In this document: piece after piece, positions 38,793 to 47,242 of the stretch
Numbering within the stretch: the first letter of the stretch is position 1
How the letters are laid out: the number at the start of each line of letters is the position of its first letter
Assembly: GCA_038134525.1 (NCBI GenBank)
Contig: JAYPVI010000005.1
Location: 1-64,000, forward strand
Reading direction: 5' to 3'
Origin: GCA-002727735 sp038134525
Lineage (GTDB): Bacteria > Bacteroidota > Bacteroidia > Flavobacteriales_D > Parvicellaceae
Length of the DNA stretch: 64,000 nucleotides
Notes under the pieces: generated by a model
The model's database searches: none
What the model saw: only the letters and a program-made list of their open reading frames with translations
What the model was told of the DNA's origin: nothing
Position numbers and translations under genes: made by a program

Positions 38793-40196
38793 ATGCGCAT
38801 CGTTTTACTCTTCGTTTTTGTTTGGGGCTGTCTAATTCACTATTCTCAGGAATTAGCTAAGAAATTTAAATATGAAAGTAATGTTGATTCTTTAGGAATT
38901 TACGATACAGATTTACTACCTGCATCTTTTCACAAAGAGAACCGCAAAAAAGTAAGGGCATTAATGCCTGACTCTACCATGGCTATTTATTTTGCGGGAA
39001 CTGAAAAAGTACGTTCAAATGATGTGAGTTATGAGTTTCACCAAGATCCGGATTTTTACTATTTAACAGGTTTGAATGAACCCAATAGTGTTTTATTTTT
39101 ATTCAAAGAACCAACCGTTTTTAAAAATGATACCGTTCAGGAACTTTTACTGTTAAAGAAAAGAAATCCGCTTTCTGAAGTGTGGGTGGGAAAGAAATTA
39201 GGCATCGAGGGTTCAGAGTTAGTGCTTGATATGCAAAAGTCATATGATATTGATGACTTTACTTGGGATGATCTTAACATAGATCAAATGGATACTTTGT
39301 TTTTTCATGATCCTCAGAAAGAGTTTAGAAAAAAGTCATTTATGAATGATAGTATACTTCAGTACCTGACCATTGATGAAAGCGAGTCTAGAAAATGGAT
39401 GGACCAGCTTAGAGAGATCAAAACAGAAGAAGAAATGATGCTGATGAGAAAAGCCATTTCTATCACATGCGATGCCCAAAATGAATTGATGAAAGTGTTA
39501 AAACCAGATATGAAAGAGTATCAGGCAGAAGCGGTGGTAGAAGCTGTGTTTAAGATGAATGGAGCCGAATATCCGGGATATCCGTCTATTGTGGGAGCAG
39601 CAGAGAATTCATGTATACTGCATTACACCACGAACCGAAAAACGATGAAGGGTAATCACTTATTGTTAAGTGACGTAGGTGCTGAGTATCATGGTTATAC
39701 AGCAGACGTAACTCGAACCATGCCGGTGGATGGTAAATTTTCAAAAGAAGAAAAAATCATCTACGATATTGTTCTTGAAGCACAAGACAAGGCCATTGAA
39801 GCGTGTGTTCCAGGAAATCCGTTTTACATTACCAATACCATTGCCACAACGGTTATTTCTCAACGATTACAAGAATTGGGCTTAATAAAATCTCCCTTTG
39901 AGATAAGGCGATATTTTATGCATGGCACCTCCCATTATTTGGGGTTAGATGTACATGATGCGGGAACAAGAGGTGAATTTCAACCCAATACGGTCATTAC
40001 CGTAGAACCAGGAATTTACATCAAAGAAGGCTCGCCATGTGACCCGAAGTGGTGGAATATAGGAGTAAGAATTGAAGATGATATCTTAATTACGGATAGT
40101 TTACCTGAAAACTTATCTGGATGTATTCCTAGAACTACCAAGGGAATCGAAGAACTTATGAAAGAGGAGCCTAAATTATTTAAGCAAATAAAATAG
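38793..40196 (+). CDS. Secreted M24-family Xaa-Pro aminopeptidase
   Basis: 467 residues. A hydrophobic start (MRIVLLFVFVWGCLIHYSQ) looks like a signal peptide, so the enzyme is probably periplasmic. An aminopeptidase-P N-terminal domain (about 40-195) contains DPDFYYLTGL. The pita-bread M24 domain follows with its dimetal ligands in SDVGAEYHGYTADVTRT, HGTSHYLGLDVHD, TVEPGIYI and GVRIEDDI. It removes N-terminal residues ahead of proline. The start codon directly follows the T-run of the rpmB terminator, leaving no leader of its own. Its stop lies one base from the convergent cytochrome-like gene. Confidence 0.93.
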   Translation: MRIVLLFVFVWGCLIHYSQELAKKFKYESNVDSLGIYDTDLLPASFHKENRKKVRALMPDSTMAIYFAGTEKVRSNDVSYEFHQDPDFYYLTGLNEPNSVLFLFKEPTVFKNDTVQELLLLKKRNPLSEVWVGKKLGIEGSELVLDMQKSYDIDDFTWDDLNIDQMDTLFFHDPQKEFRKKSFMNDSILQYLTIDESESRKWMDQLREIKTEEEMMLMRKAISITCDAQNELMKVLKPDMKEYQAEAVVEAVFKMNGAEYPGYPSIVGAAENSCILHYTTNRKTMKGNHLLLSDVGAEYHGYTADVTRTMPVDGKFSKEEKIIYDIVLEAQDKAIEACVPGNPFYITNTIATTVISQRLQELGLIKSPFEIRRYFMHGTSHYLGLDVHDAGTRGEFQPNTVITVEPGIYIKEGSPCDPKWWNIGVRIEDDILITDSLPENLSGCIPRTTKGIEELMKEEPKLFKQIK

Positions 40197-40197
40197 T

Positions 40198-40608
40198 TTA
40201 TTTTATTTTTAATTTATTAATCCTTACTACCGGACCAGGACAGGAAAGCTGATGACAGCTTAGGCAATTGTTTATGATAGCAGAATAATTTGATTTGGTG
40301 GGATTTTCATTAAAAGCGTCAACAGCATAGGCATACGCTTCAGACATGGGTTTTACATGAGGTTTATTAAAAGAGGGATCCGTTACTTCCTGTTCGTGAA
40401 TCAAAGCAAAATCCAATAGGTTTTGATCTAATTCCTCCTCATTTATCAATTTTTCTCTAATGGAGGCCAATTCATCGGTCATGTCCCGCATCAATTGTGC
40501 CATTTCACTAGTAGGATTGGGGTCAATTATGACCTTTTTTTCAGCTTCATTTCCGGAGTTACAACCCGCAATTAAGAATATGAATATGAGTAGTTGTGGA
40601 AATCTCAA
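40198..40608 (-). CDS. Small lipoprotein with C-terminal CxxCH haem-binding motif
   Basis: 136 residues from TTG 40608, in a TTGA overlap with the preceding stop. Only this start supplies the signal peptide and its lipobox (IAGC, Cys16). The body is helical and the single CLSCH motif (Cys115, Cys118, His119) is near the C-terminus, followed by QLSCPGP. A haem motif at the end of a helical protein recalls cytochrome c' (class II), but the extra CPGP is unusual. Probably a periplasm-facing membrane-anchored monohaem cytochrome, paired with the DUF4920 lipoprotein. Confidence 0.85.
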   Translation of the reverse strand: MRFPQLLIFIFLIAGCNSGNEAEKKVIIDPNPTSEMAQLMRDMTDELASIREKLINEEELDQNLLDFALIHEQEVTDPSFNKPHVKPMSEAYAYAVDAFNENPTKSNYSAIINNCLSCHQLSCPGPVVRINKLKIK

Positions 40609-41093
40609 TCTTTTATGATTACACCGTCAGCAATAAAGTTGATATCGTATTCAGGCTCGGTTATAGCTGCAATTTCTTCTTCACTTTTTCCAGCATCTTC
40701 AGCATAATGTTTTCTCATTTCTACGGTAATGGTGTCAAGGAACAAATCACCTTCAATTACAGCTACTTTTCCGCTTACACTATCTGTTGGAACAAAGAAT
40801 CCATAATCACGAAATCGAACAAATAAAGTGTCTGTTGCTGTAGCCAGACTCATCCAACATCCTTTTTTAGGGCAAGTTTGAACAATGGTGCCTTCTAATT
40901 TTGTTTTGCTAAGTCCGGTTTCCATAGTAGCTGACTTTATTTCATCATAATTAGAAATGCCCTCTTGGTTTATTTCTTGTCCATAATACGTCAATACTTC
41001 TACAGGAGCTTCATCTTGATTTGTTTGGTCTGATTGAGCTTCTTGGCAGCTAGTGAAAAGAAAAGCAATTAAAGAAAGGTAAATGTATTTCAT
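40605..41093 (-). CDS. DUF4920 lipoprotein
   Basis: 162 residues from ATG 41093; an upstream in-frame TTG (41111) would lengthen the signal peptide needlessly. The lipobox is FTSC (Cys16). The domain body has the family segment GTIVQTCPKKGCWM with Cys74 and Cys79, then LFVRFRDYGFFVP and a strand-rich end. DUF4920 has no established function that I know; the conserved Cys pair and OB-like strand pattern suggest a metal or redox role. The stop overlaps the start of the CxxCH lipoprotein, so the two are coupled. Confidence 0.87.
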   Translation of the reverse strand: MKYIYLSLIAFLFTSCQEAQSDQTNQDEAPVEVLTYYGQEINQEGISNYDEIKSATMETGLSKTKLEGTIVQTCPKKGCWMSLATATDTLFVRFRDYGFFVPTDSVSGKVAVIEGDLFLDTITVEMRKHYAEDAGKSEEEIAAITEPEYDINFIADGVIIKD

Positions 41094-41168
41094 AAGGTTA
41101 ATTTTCCTCAAATATATTTATTATCCCGATTATATGCGCTGATCATTCAATAAATGATGTGTAAAGTC

Positions 41169-41198
41169 TTGTAAATAAGGATAAATGATTTATCTTTG
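41169..41198 (+). promoter_or_regulatory. Promoter of rpmG (TTG - 19 nt - TATCTTTG)
   Basis: TTG at 41169-41171 and TATCTTTG at 41191-41198 are separated by 19 nt, a textbook Bacteroidota -33/-7 pair. The rpmG ATG lies 21 nt downstream of the -7 box. Confidence 0.75.
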
Positions 41199-41219
41199 CC
41201 GTCCCATAAAATTAAGAAA

Positions 41220-41402
41220 ATGGCTAAGAAAGGAAATAGAGTACAAGTTATTTTAGAGTGCACTGAGCACAAGGATAGTGGTATGCCAGGTACATCAAGG
41301 TACATTACTACAAAGAATAGAAAAAACACTCCAGATAGAATTGAGATAAAAAAATTCAATCCTATATTGAAAAAATATACAGTTCATAAAGAAATTAAAT
41401 AA
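41220..41402 (+). CDS. rpmG: Ribosomal protein bL33
   Basis: 60 residues from ATG 41220 (an upstream in-frame start would run into the promoter). Large-subunit ribosomal protein. MAKKGNRVQVILECTEH and TTKNRKNTPDRIEIKKFNP are characteristic. No CxxC zinc pairs are present, so this is the zinc-free form. DUF4295 follows after 7 nt and shares the promoter. Confidence 0.97.
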   Translation: MAKKGNRVQVILECTEHKDSGMPGTSRYITTKNRKNTPDRIEIKKFNPILKKYTVHKEIK

Positions 41403-41409
41403 TTAAGTC

Positions 41410-41556
41410 ATGGCTAAGAAATCAGTAGCATCATTACAAAAAGGAGGAGGTAAGCAACACAGTAAAGTGATTAAGATGGTTAAATCATCTAAAACTGGTG
41501 CTTACACATTCAAAGAAGAAATTGTTCACAATGATAGAGTAAAGGACTGGTTCTAA
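41410..41556 (+). CDS. DUF4295 small basic protein
   Basis: 48 residues: MAKKSVASLQKGGGKQHSK at the start and a VHNDRVKDWF end. This very short, lysine-rich protein is found after rpmG across Bacteroidota and is annotated as DUF4295; a ribosome-associated role is suspected from the linkage. It starts 7 nt after rpmG and is followed by a terminator hairpin at 41583-41616. Confidence 0.93.
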   Translation: MAKKSVASLQKGGGKQHSKVIKMVKSSKTGAYTFKEEIVHNDRVKDWF

Positions 41557-41582
41557 ACTTGTTCTTAAACGCATTAAATTAG

Positions 41583-41616
41583 AGCTCTTTCTAAGGATAG
41601 GAAGGGCTTTTTTTTT
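41583..41616 (+). terminator. Rho-independent terminator after rpmG-DUF4295
   Basis: A 10-bp stem (41583-41592 with 41599-41608, two T-G pairs) closes an AAGGAT loop and runs into nine T residues at 41608-41616. ftsY begins 13 nt later. Confidence 0.88.
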
Positions 41617-41628
41617 AAAATCAGTATC

Positions 41629-42597
41629 ATGAGCTGGAGAAATTTTTTCACAAAACAAAAGAAGGAAGACCTTGATCAGGGGTTGGAAAAAACAAAGCAA
41701 AGTTTTTTCAATAAAATTGCTCATTCTGTAGCGGGAAAGTCACGAGTAGATGAAGATGTACTGGATGACTTGGAAGAAGTGTTGGTGTCTTCTGACGTGA
41801 GTGTAAAAACAACCTTAAAAATCATTGACCGATTAGAGGAGCGAGTGAAACAAGATAAATATGTAGGAGTTAATGAACTAAACGGCCTGCTTAAAAAAGA
41901 AATCTCGGATATGTTGTATGAAAGCAACGTAGAAGATATAGCTGATTACGTAGTACCAAAATCAGATACGCCCTATGTGATCATGGTTGTGGGAGTAAAT
42001 GGGGTTGGAAAAACCACTACCATTGGTAAATTAGCCCATCAGTTTAAAAACAAGGGTTACAACGTGGTTCTAGGAGCGGCAGATACCTTCAGGGCTGCTG
42101 CGGTTGAACAATTAACCATTTGGTCAGAAAGAGTGGGTGTGCCTATTGTAAAACAAAAGATGGGTTCTGACCCAGCATCAGTGGCCTTTGACACCCTGCA
42201 AAGTGCCAAAGCAAATCATGCAGATGTCGTGTTAATCGATACTGCAGGTAGATTACACAACAAGGTTAATTTAATGAATGAATTGACCAAGATTAAAAAT
42301 GTGATGAAAAAAGTCATTCCAGAAGCTCCTCATGAAATTTTGTTGGTGTTAGATGGTTCAACTGGTCAAAATGCCATAGAGCAAGCGGAACAATTTTTAA
42401 AAGCCACTGAAGTAAATGCCATGGCTATTACCAAGTTAGATGGCACAGCTAAAGGAGGTGTATTGATTGGCATAGCGGATCAATTTAAAATTCCGGTAAA
42501 ATATATTGGTGTAGGAGAAGGAGTAGATCAACTTCAAGTATTCAATAGAGCAGGCTACATAGATGCTCTGTTTGAGGGATCCACATTTACGTCTTGA
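41629..42597 (+). CDS. ftsY: Signal recognition particle receptor FtsY
   Basis: 322 residues without the long acidic N-terminal extension seen in enterobacteria. GTPase that docks SRP-bound ribosomes at the inner membrane. NG-domain motifs in order: helical N domain (about 1-100), P-loop GVNGVGKTTTIGKLA, DTFRAAAVEQL, DTAGR and TKLDGTAKGG. rimO begins 1 nt after the stop codon. Confidence 0.97.
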   Translation: MSWRNFFTKQKKEDLDQGLEKTKQSFFNKIAHSVAGKSRVDEDVLDDLEEVLVSSDVSVKTTLKIIDRLEERVKQDKYVGVNELNGLLKKEISDMLYESNVEDIADYVVPKSDTPYVIMVVGVNGVGKTTTIGKLAHQFKNKGYNVVLGAADTFRAAAVEQLTIWSERVGVPIVKQKMGSDPASVAFDTLQSAKANHADVVLIDTAGRLHNKVNLMNELTKIKNVMKKVIPEAPHEILLVLDGSTGQNAIEQAEQFLKATEVNAMAITKLDGTAKGGVLIGIADQFKIPVKYIGVGEGVDQLQVFNRAGYIDALFEGSTFTS

Positions 42598-42598
42598 C

Positions 42599-43912
42599 AT
42601 GAAAACAAAAACACTTCGAAAAAATAAAGTGAATGTGGTCACCATGGGGTGCTCAAAAAACTTATATGATTCCGAAGTGATGATGGCACAGCTAAAGGCC
42701 AATCAATTTGAAGTGGAGCATGAATCTAAAATAAATGATGCTGCCATTGTTATCATCAATACGTGTGGATTTATAGAAAATGCTAAAGAAGAGTCCATTA
42801 ATACCATAATAGATTTTGTTGACGCCAAAAAAAATGGCTTGGTAGAAAAGGTGTATGTTTCTGGTTGTCTTTCTGAAAGGTATAAAGATCAATTAGAAGA
42901 AGAAATTCCTGAAGTTGATGCGTATTTTGGAACCAAAGAATTACCCAACATTCTAAGAACGCTAAATGCCAATTATAAGCATGAGTTAGTAGGGGAACGA
43001 TTGCTTACAACACCTGAACATTATGCTTACTTAAAAATTGCAGAAGGTTGTGATCGTCCTTGTTCTTTTTGTGCCATTCCACTCATGAGAGGCAAACACC
43101 AATCCACTCCAATGGAAGATTTAGTGAACAATGCCAAGTCCTTAGCTAAAAAGGGAGTGAAAGAAATTATGCTGATCGCTCAAGATCTTACTTACTATGG
43201 ACTAGATATCTACAAGAAAAGAGCCCTAGCTGATTTGCTAAAAGCATTGTGTCAAGTAGATGGAATAGACTGGATTAGACTGCATTACGCTTATCCTTCG
43301 GGTTTTCCTATGGATGTGATTCAGGTCATGAAAGAAGAGCCTAAAATTTGTAATTATTTAGATATTCCTTTACAACACGGGTCAACAAAGGTGTTAAAGG
43401 ATATGCGTAGAGGGATTACCAGAGAAAAAACAACTAAACTCATTCAAGATATAAGAAACATTATCCCTGATATTGCGATACGTACTACTCTAATTGCGGG
43501 TTATCCGGGAGAAACTGAAGCGGACTTTCAAGAGATGTATGATTGGGTGGAAGAAATGCAGTTTGAGAGATTAGGTATTTTCACCTATTCTCACGAAGAA
43601 AATACCCACGCCTTTAATTTTGAAGACGATGTTCCTCAAAAAGTCAAAAAGGAAAGAGCTGATGCCATCATGGAACTTCAGTCCGGAATATCTTATGAGC
43701 TCAATCAACAAAGAGTAGGTAAGCGGTTCAAGGTGTTGATTGATAGAGCCGAAGGAGATTATTTTATAGGAAGAAGCGAGTATGATTCACCTGAAGTTGA
43801 CAACGAAGTTTTAATACGAAAAGACGAATCTACTTATTGCAGAATTGGCGATTTTGTGGAGGTCGAGATTGTTAAGGCAGATCATTACGATCTTTATGCC
43901 AAACTAAAGTAG
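42599..43912 (+). CDS. rimO: Ribosomal protein uS12 methylthiotransferase RimO
   Basis: 437 residues from ATG 42599, one base after the ftsY stop; longer in-frame starts would overlap ftsY. Radical-SAM enzyme adding a methylthio group to an aspartate of uS12. Cysteines of the N-terminal domain lie in TMGCSKNLYDSE, NTCGFIE and SGCLSERY; the radical-SAM cluster motif is CDRPCSFC. A C-terminal TRAM domain follows (YFIGRSEYDSPEVDNEV). Part of an ftsY-rimO-Smr run. Confidence 0.97.
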   Translation: MKTKTLRKNKVNVVTMGCSKNLYDSEVMMAQLKANQFEVEHESKINDAAIVIINTCGFIENAKEESINTIIDFVDAKKNGLVEKVYVSGCLSERYKDQLEEEIPEVDAYFGTKELPNILRTLNANYKHELVGERLLTTPEHYAYLKIAEGCDRPCSFCAIPLMRGKHQSTPMEDLVNNAKSLAKKGVKEIMLIAQDLTYYGLDIYKKRALADLLKALCQVDGIDWIRLHYAYPSGFPMDVIQVMKEEPKICNYLDIPLQHGSTKVLKDMRRGITREKTTKLIQDIRNIIPDIAIRTTLIAGYPGETEADFQEMYDWVEEMQFERLGIFTYSHEENTHAFNFEDDVPQKVKKERADAIMELQSGISYELNQQRVGKRFKVLIDRAEGDYFIGRSEYDSPEVDNEVLIRKDESTYCRIGDFVEVEIVKADHYDLYAKLK

Positions 43913-43917
43913 AAGTA

Positions 43918-44490
43918 ATGAATCCGTTTCAAATTGGAGATAAGGTTCGATTTCTTAATGCAGAAGGACACGGTATCATCACCAAAATTATAAATGATAA
44001 TCAAGTTGAATTAGAAAATGAATACGGTTTTGATGAGGTTTATGATGTTAAGGAATTAGTAGGAGAACGAAGTAAAGAAGATTATAAGACCGATAACTTA
44101 GCATTTAATCAAGAGGTAAATCAAAAACACAAGGCGGATCAAATGGAACAACAAGCCTCAGCCTTGCGAAAAAAATTCAAGCATCTAGAAAAATACGGTG
44201 GTAAAGATCGAGATGTAATGGACTTGCATATAGAAAATTTAATTGATTCGTATCAGGGCATGAGTAATAGTCAAATACTGAATATTCAAATGACTCATTT
44301 CAGGCGATTTTTAAATCAATCCATCAATAAGCAACAACGAAAAATTGTAGTTATACACGGTATTGGTGAAGGGGTGCTTAGGCATGAGATTCGCAAAGAA
44401 TTAGATATTTATTACAGCGAGTATAAGTATTATGATGCTCCATATGAAGAATTTGGAATGGGGGCTACAGAAATTATCCTTAAACCTTAA
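43918..44490 (+). CDS. DUF2027/Smr domain protein (short form)
   Basis: 190 residues. The N-terminus (about 1-50) is a small beta domain (GDKVRFLNAEGHGIITKI, ELENEYGFDEVY) like that of DUF2027 proteins. A charged linker leads to a C-terminal Smr domain (about 98-190) with DLHIENLI and the VVIHGIGEGVLRHEI signature. Smr domains bind or cleave nucleic acids. It is shorter than the usual MutS2-like or full DUF2027 proteins. It follows rimO after 5 nt. Confidence 0.88.
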   Translation: MNPFQIGDKVRFLNAEGHGIITKIINDNQVELENEYGFDEVYDVKELVGERSKEDYKTDNLAFNQEVNQKHKADQMEQQASALRKKFKHLEKYGGKDRDVMDLHIENLIDSYQGMSNSQILNIQMTHFRRFLNQSINKQQRKIVVIHGIGEGVLRHEIRKELDIYYSEYKYYDAPYEEFGMGATEIILKP

Positions 44491-45195
44491 TTAAGGTTCA
44501 TTCTTTAATGTCACTTCAAGTTCCATATCTACATTGATGATGGCTTCTGAGGCTGTAAAAGCCTTGTCAAATGTGGTAGTGATGTAAGTTTGGAATGTGC
44601 CAGCATGTATGAATTGATCTAATATGGCGTCTTCATTTACGGTTAAGGCCATAGTTGAACCAATATTTTCAGGAATGTTATCATATTCACCTATTTTAAC
44701 CGCATCAAACGGGGCATCTAAATTGGCTGGATTTTGTAAGGTAAAATCACTTACTGATCCTGATACAGAATCCATTACAAAATAAAGAGTTACCCTTTCA
44801 AGCATACTAAAATCACAATCCGTAATGTTGATTAACTCTAGATTTAAGCTTCTAGGTCTAATTTGGTGAGCGAGATTGGCCAATGGGTTTGGATTTTCAG
44901 TTGGAATAAAGTCATCATAGTCTAATGTAAAAGCCAATTCACCTAATCCTAAAGTGAGTATAGCTGGAACAGCCAAATCAGCACAATTGGCAAAGCTGGT
45001 TAAATTATAAGTAGTACCTCCAAGAGTGACATTGGTAAAGTCTAAAGCACTATTTGGGATGGTATACGTAATAGACTCTGAAATTGGAAAAATGGTTTCT
45101 ACAAACTCTTGATTATTGGCTTTTAACTTATCCACCTTGGTACACCCAAAAGATAAACTCAAAAGAAGAGGTATATATAAATGTAGATGCTTCAT
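44491..45195 (-). CDS. Lipoprotein of unknown function
   Basis: 234 residues with a lipoprotein signal (SFGC, Cys18). The mature part is strand-rich with few charges and a pattern of Thr/Asn-rich loops; it resembles small cell-surface beta-sandwich lipoproteins, but no family is recognised. Its stop abuts that of the convergent Smr gene with no base between. It is transcribed in the same direction as the aminotransferase, 28 nt downstream of it. Confidence 0.8.
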   Translation of the reverse strand: MKHLHLYIPLLLSLSFGCTKVDKLKANNQEFVETIFPISESITYTIPNSALDFTNVTLGGTTYNLTSFANCADLAVPAILTLGLGELAFTLDYDDFIPTENPNPLANLAHQIRPRSLNLELINITDCDFSMLERVTLYFVMDSVSGSVSDFTLQNPANLDAPFDAVKIGEYDNIPENIGSTMALTVNEDAILDQFIHAGTFQTYITTTFDKAFTASEAIINVDMELEVTLKNEP

Positions 45196-45223
45196 CTACA
45201 GTAAAGATATCTTTTTTTGTGAT

Positions 45224-46420
45224 TTAGTTAATGCCAGGATATTCCTCTAATGCTTTTTCTATACACTTTACTGCGTTATAGAGGTGTTCTTTATCCAAAA
45301 CGTATGCAATTCTCACCTGATTTTTAACGCTGTTGTTAGCATAAAAACCAGAGGCAGGAGCTAGCATTACCGTTTGACCTTCCATTTCAAACTTCTCCAG
45401 TAACCATTGGCAAAAATGATCAGCATCATTTATGGGCAATTCAGCAATACAATAAAAAGCCCCCTGAGGTTTAGGACATTTCACTCCTGGTATTTTATTT
45501 AACCCATCTACAATGATATCTCTTCTTTCTACATATTCAGCCGATACATCATCAAAATAACTAGATGGCGTTTTTAGAGCGGCTTCACCTGCAATTTGGC
45601 CTAGTGTTGGAGGGCTTAATCTAGCTTGACCAAATTTAAGCGCCATCTCCATAAATTGATGGTTTTTACTTATTAGCGCGCCAATTCTGGCACCACACAT
45701 GGAGTAACGTTTGGATACGGAATCTACCAAAACTACATTTTGCTCAATCCCTTTTAGTTCTAATGCAGAAGTGTGTGTGGCTCCGTCATAACAAAACTCT
45801 CTGTATACTTCATCAGCAAATAGAAAAAGATCTTTTTCTTGAACGATTTTTCTCAGTGAATCCAATTCTTCTTTTGAATATAAATACCCTGTAGGATTAC
45901 CTGGATTACATATTAATATTCCCTTGGTATTGGGGGTTATTTTTTCTTCGAATGCAGAAATAGGAGGTAAGGCAAACCCATTATCTATGGATGCGGTTAC
46001 CGGAACAACTTTAATTCCACAGGTGGTGGCGAAGCCATTGTAATTAGCATAAAATGGTTCAGGTATGATAATTTCATTACCAGGTTCAAAGCAACATTGA
46101 AATGCAAAAATAAGGGCTTCTGAACCTCCGGTAGTGATCATGATTTCTTTTTCTGCGTCTAGATAAACTCCTAGTTTTTGGTAATAGTCAGCTAGCCCTT
46201 TTCGATAGGAACTAAACCCTGCACTATGACTGTATTCAATCACATTTAGATTGAGATTCTTTAATTTGTCTAACACTATTTTAGGTGTTGCAATATCAGG
46301 TTGACCAATATTCAAGTGATGAACAATCGTTCCTCTTTCTTTTGCTTTTTCAGCGTATGGAACTAATTTTCGAATGGGCGATGCGGGCATCGCATGTGAT
46401 TTTGCTGATAATTGAGGCAT
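45224..46420 (-). CDS. PLP-dependent aminotransferase, class I/II (aspartate aminotransferase-like)
   Basis: 398 residues. Fold-type I aminotransferase: substrate-facing GQPDIATPK near residue 38, the cofactor segment TGGSEALIFAF, NPGNPTGYLYS, the FADEVYREF aspartate, the PLP lysine in SVSKRYSMCGARIG, and a C-terminal VRIAY arginine. Interconverts amino and keto acids; the exact substrate cannot be set from sequence. It begins 11 nt after the thioredoxin-like gene. Confidence 0.93.
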   Translation of the reverse strand: MPQLSAKSHAMPASPIRKLVPYAEKAKERGTIVHHLNIGQPDIATPKIVLDKLKNLNLNVIEYSHSAGFSSYRKGLADYYQKLGVYLDAEKEIMITTGGSEALIFAFQCCFEPGNEIIIPEPFYANYNGFATTCGIKVVPVTASIDNGFALPPISAFEEKITPNTKGILICNPGNPTGYLYSKEELDSLRKIVQEKDLFLFADEVYREFCYDGATHTSALELKGIEQNVVLVDSVSKRYSMCGARIGALISKNHQFMEMALKFGQARLSPPTLGQIAGEAALKTPSSYFDDVSAEYVERRDIIVDGLNKIPGVKCPKPQGAFYCIAELPINDADHFCQWLLEKFEMEGQTVMLAPASGFYANNSVKNQVRIAYVLDKEHLYNAVKCIEKALEEYPGIN

Positions 46421-46431
46421 AATTTTATTTG

Positions 46432-47061
46432 TTAAATTCTTTTAATGCTGCATCCTGAATTTCTAGTTTCTGGATTTTCAATATTCTCTCCTTTACCTAG
46501 AGAATTTAAGGCATTTTCTAACCACTTTTCTTTTACTTCCTTCTTAGCACCACAATTATCATCAATGGCACCTTTGTATACTAATTTTAAATTGTTATTA
46601 AGTAGAAAAACATGAGGTGTAGTTGATGCTCCAAATGCATCCGCAAGCTGATGATTTTCATCTAACAAATAGGGAGAATCATACTTTTGTTTTTTACTGT
46701 GATTCTTCATATCATCAAAGGAATCACCTTGTTTTCTTTTGGCTTCATTACTGTTAATTAGAGCCATGCCAATTTGATTTTTCTTGCATGTTTCATATAC
46801 TTCGTTGTATCTGTTTTCCCATCCATCCATGGATTTATTTCCTACAACAAAAGGGCATGTATTACAGCTGAATATTATTAATAATCCATTTTTTTGATTT
46901 AAATCATTTAAAGAAAATTCTTTACCAGAAACTTCTTTCATAATGTGATTGGTTAATGGAGCATCTGCTCCTATTTTAAGTGACTCTAGTTTTGAGTTAG
47001 TATTTAAACTCAATAAACATGGTATTATAACCAATAAACTCAATTTCTTAATAAATTCCAT
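46432..47061 (-). CDS. Thioredoxin-fold (redoxin) protein, exported
   Basis: 209 residues. A hydrophobic start (about 1-20) suggests export. The fold is of the AhpC/TSA-redoxin kind: GADAPLTNH, LIIFSCNTCPFVV with a CxxC pair, a KRKQGDSFDDMK loop, DENHQLADAFGASTTPHVFLL and a GAIDDN turn. Family members of this type reduce disulfides or act as peroxidase-like proteins in the cell envelope. Divergent from the Crp/Fnr gene across a 181-nt region containing a PrfA-box-like palindrome. Confidence 0.88.
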   Translation of the reverse strand: MEFIKKLSLLVIIPCLLSLNTNSKLESLKIGADAPLTNHIMKEVSGKEFSLNDLNQKNGLLIIFSCNTCPFVVGNKSMDGWENRYNEVYETCKKNQIGMALINSNEAKRKQGDSFDDMKNHSKKQKYDSPYLLDENHQLADAFGASTTPHVFLLNNNLKLVYKGAIDDNCGAKKEVKEKWLENALNSLGKGENIENPETRNSGCSIKRI

Positions 47062-47180
47062 TTTAGTAATTTTTTTACAAATCTAAATGAATAGGCGATA
47101 TTTTAGACTTGCGTTCTTAGTTTTTTAGTCCCAATTAATACAAACCTTTATTCGTTCAATGTTTTGTGAAATATTTTTAT

Positions 47181-47224
47181 TTAACATATGCTAATTTTCT
47201 TTTAAATGATAAGTCATAGTTTTA
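47181..47224 (+). promoter_or_regulatory. PrfA-box-like palindrome plus -7-like element before the Crp/Fnr gene
   Basis: TTAACATATGCTAA (47181-47194) differs from a perfect palindrome by one base. Thirty-six nt after its first base lies TAGTTTTA (47217-47224), five of six fixed positions of TAnnTTTG. The start codon is 62 nt from the first base of the box. Both distances equal those at 50828. Suggests autoregulation. The rest of the 181-nt gap is AT-rich without other visible structure. Confidence 0.6.
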
Positions 47225-47242
47225 ATTTAAAAACATCGATTC

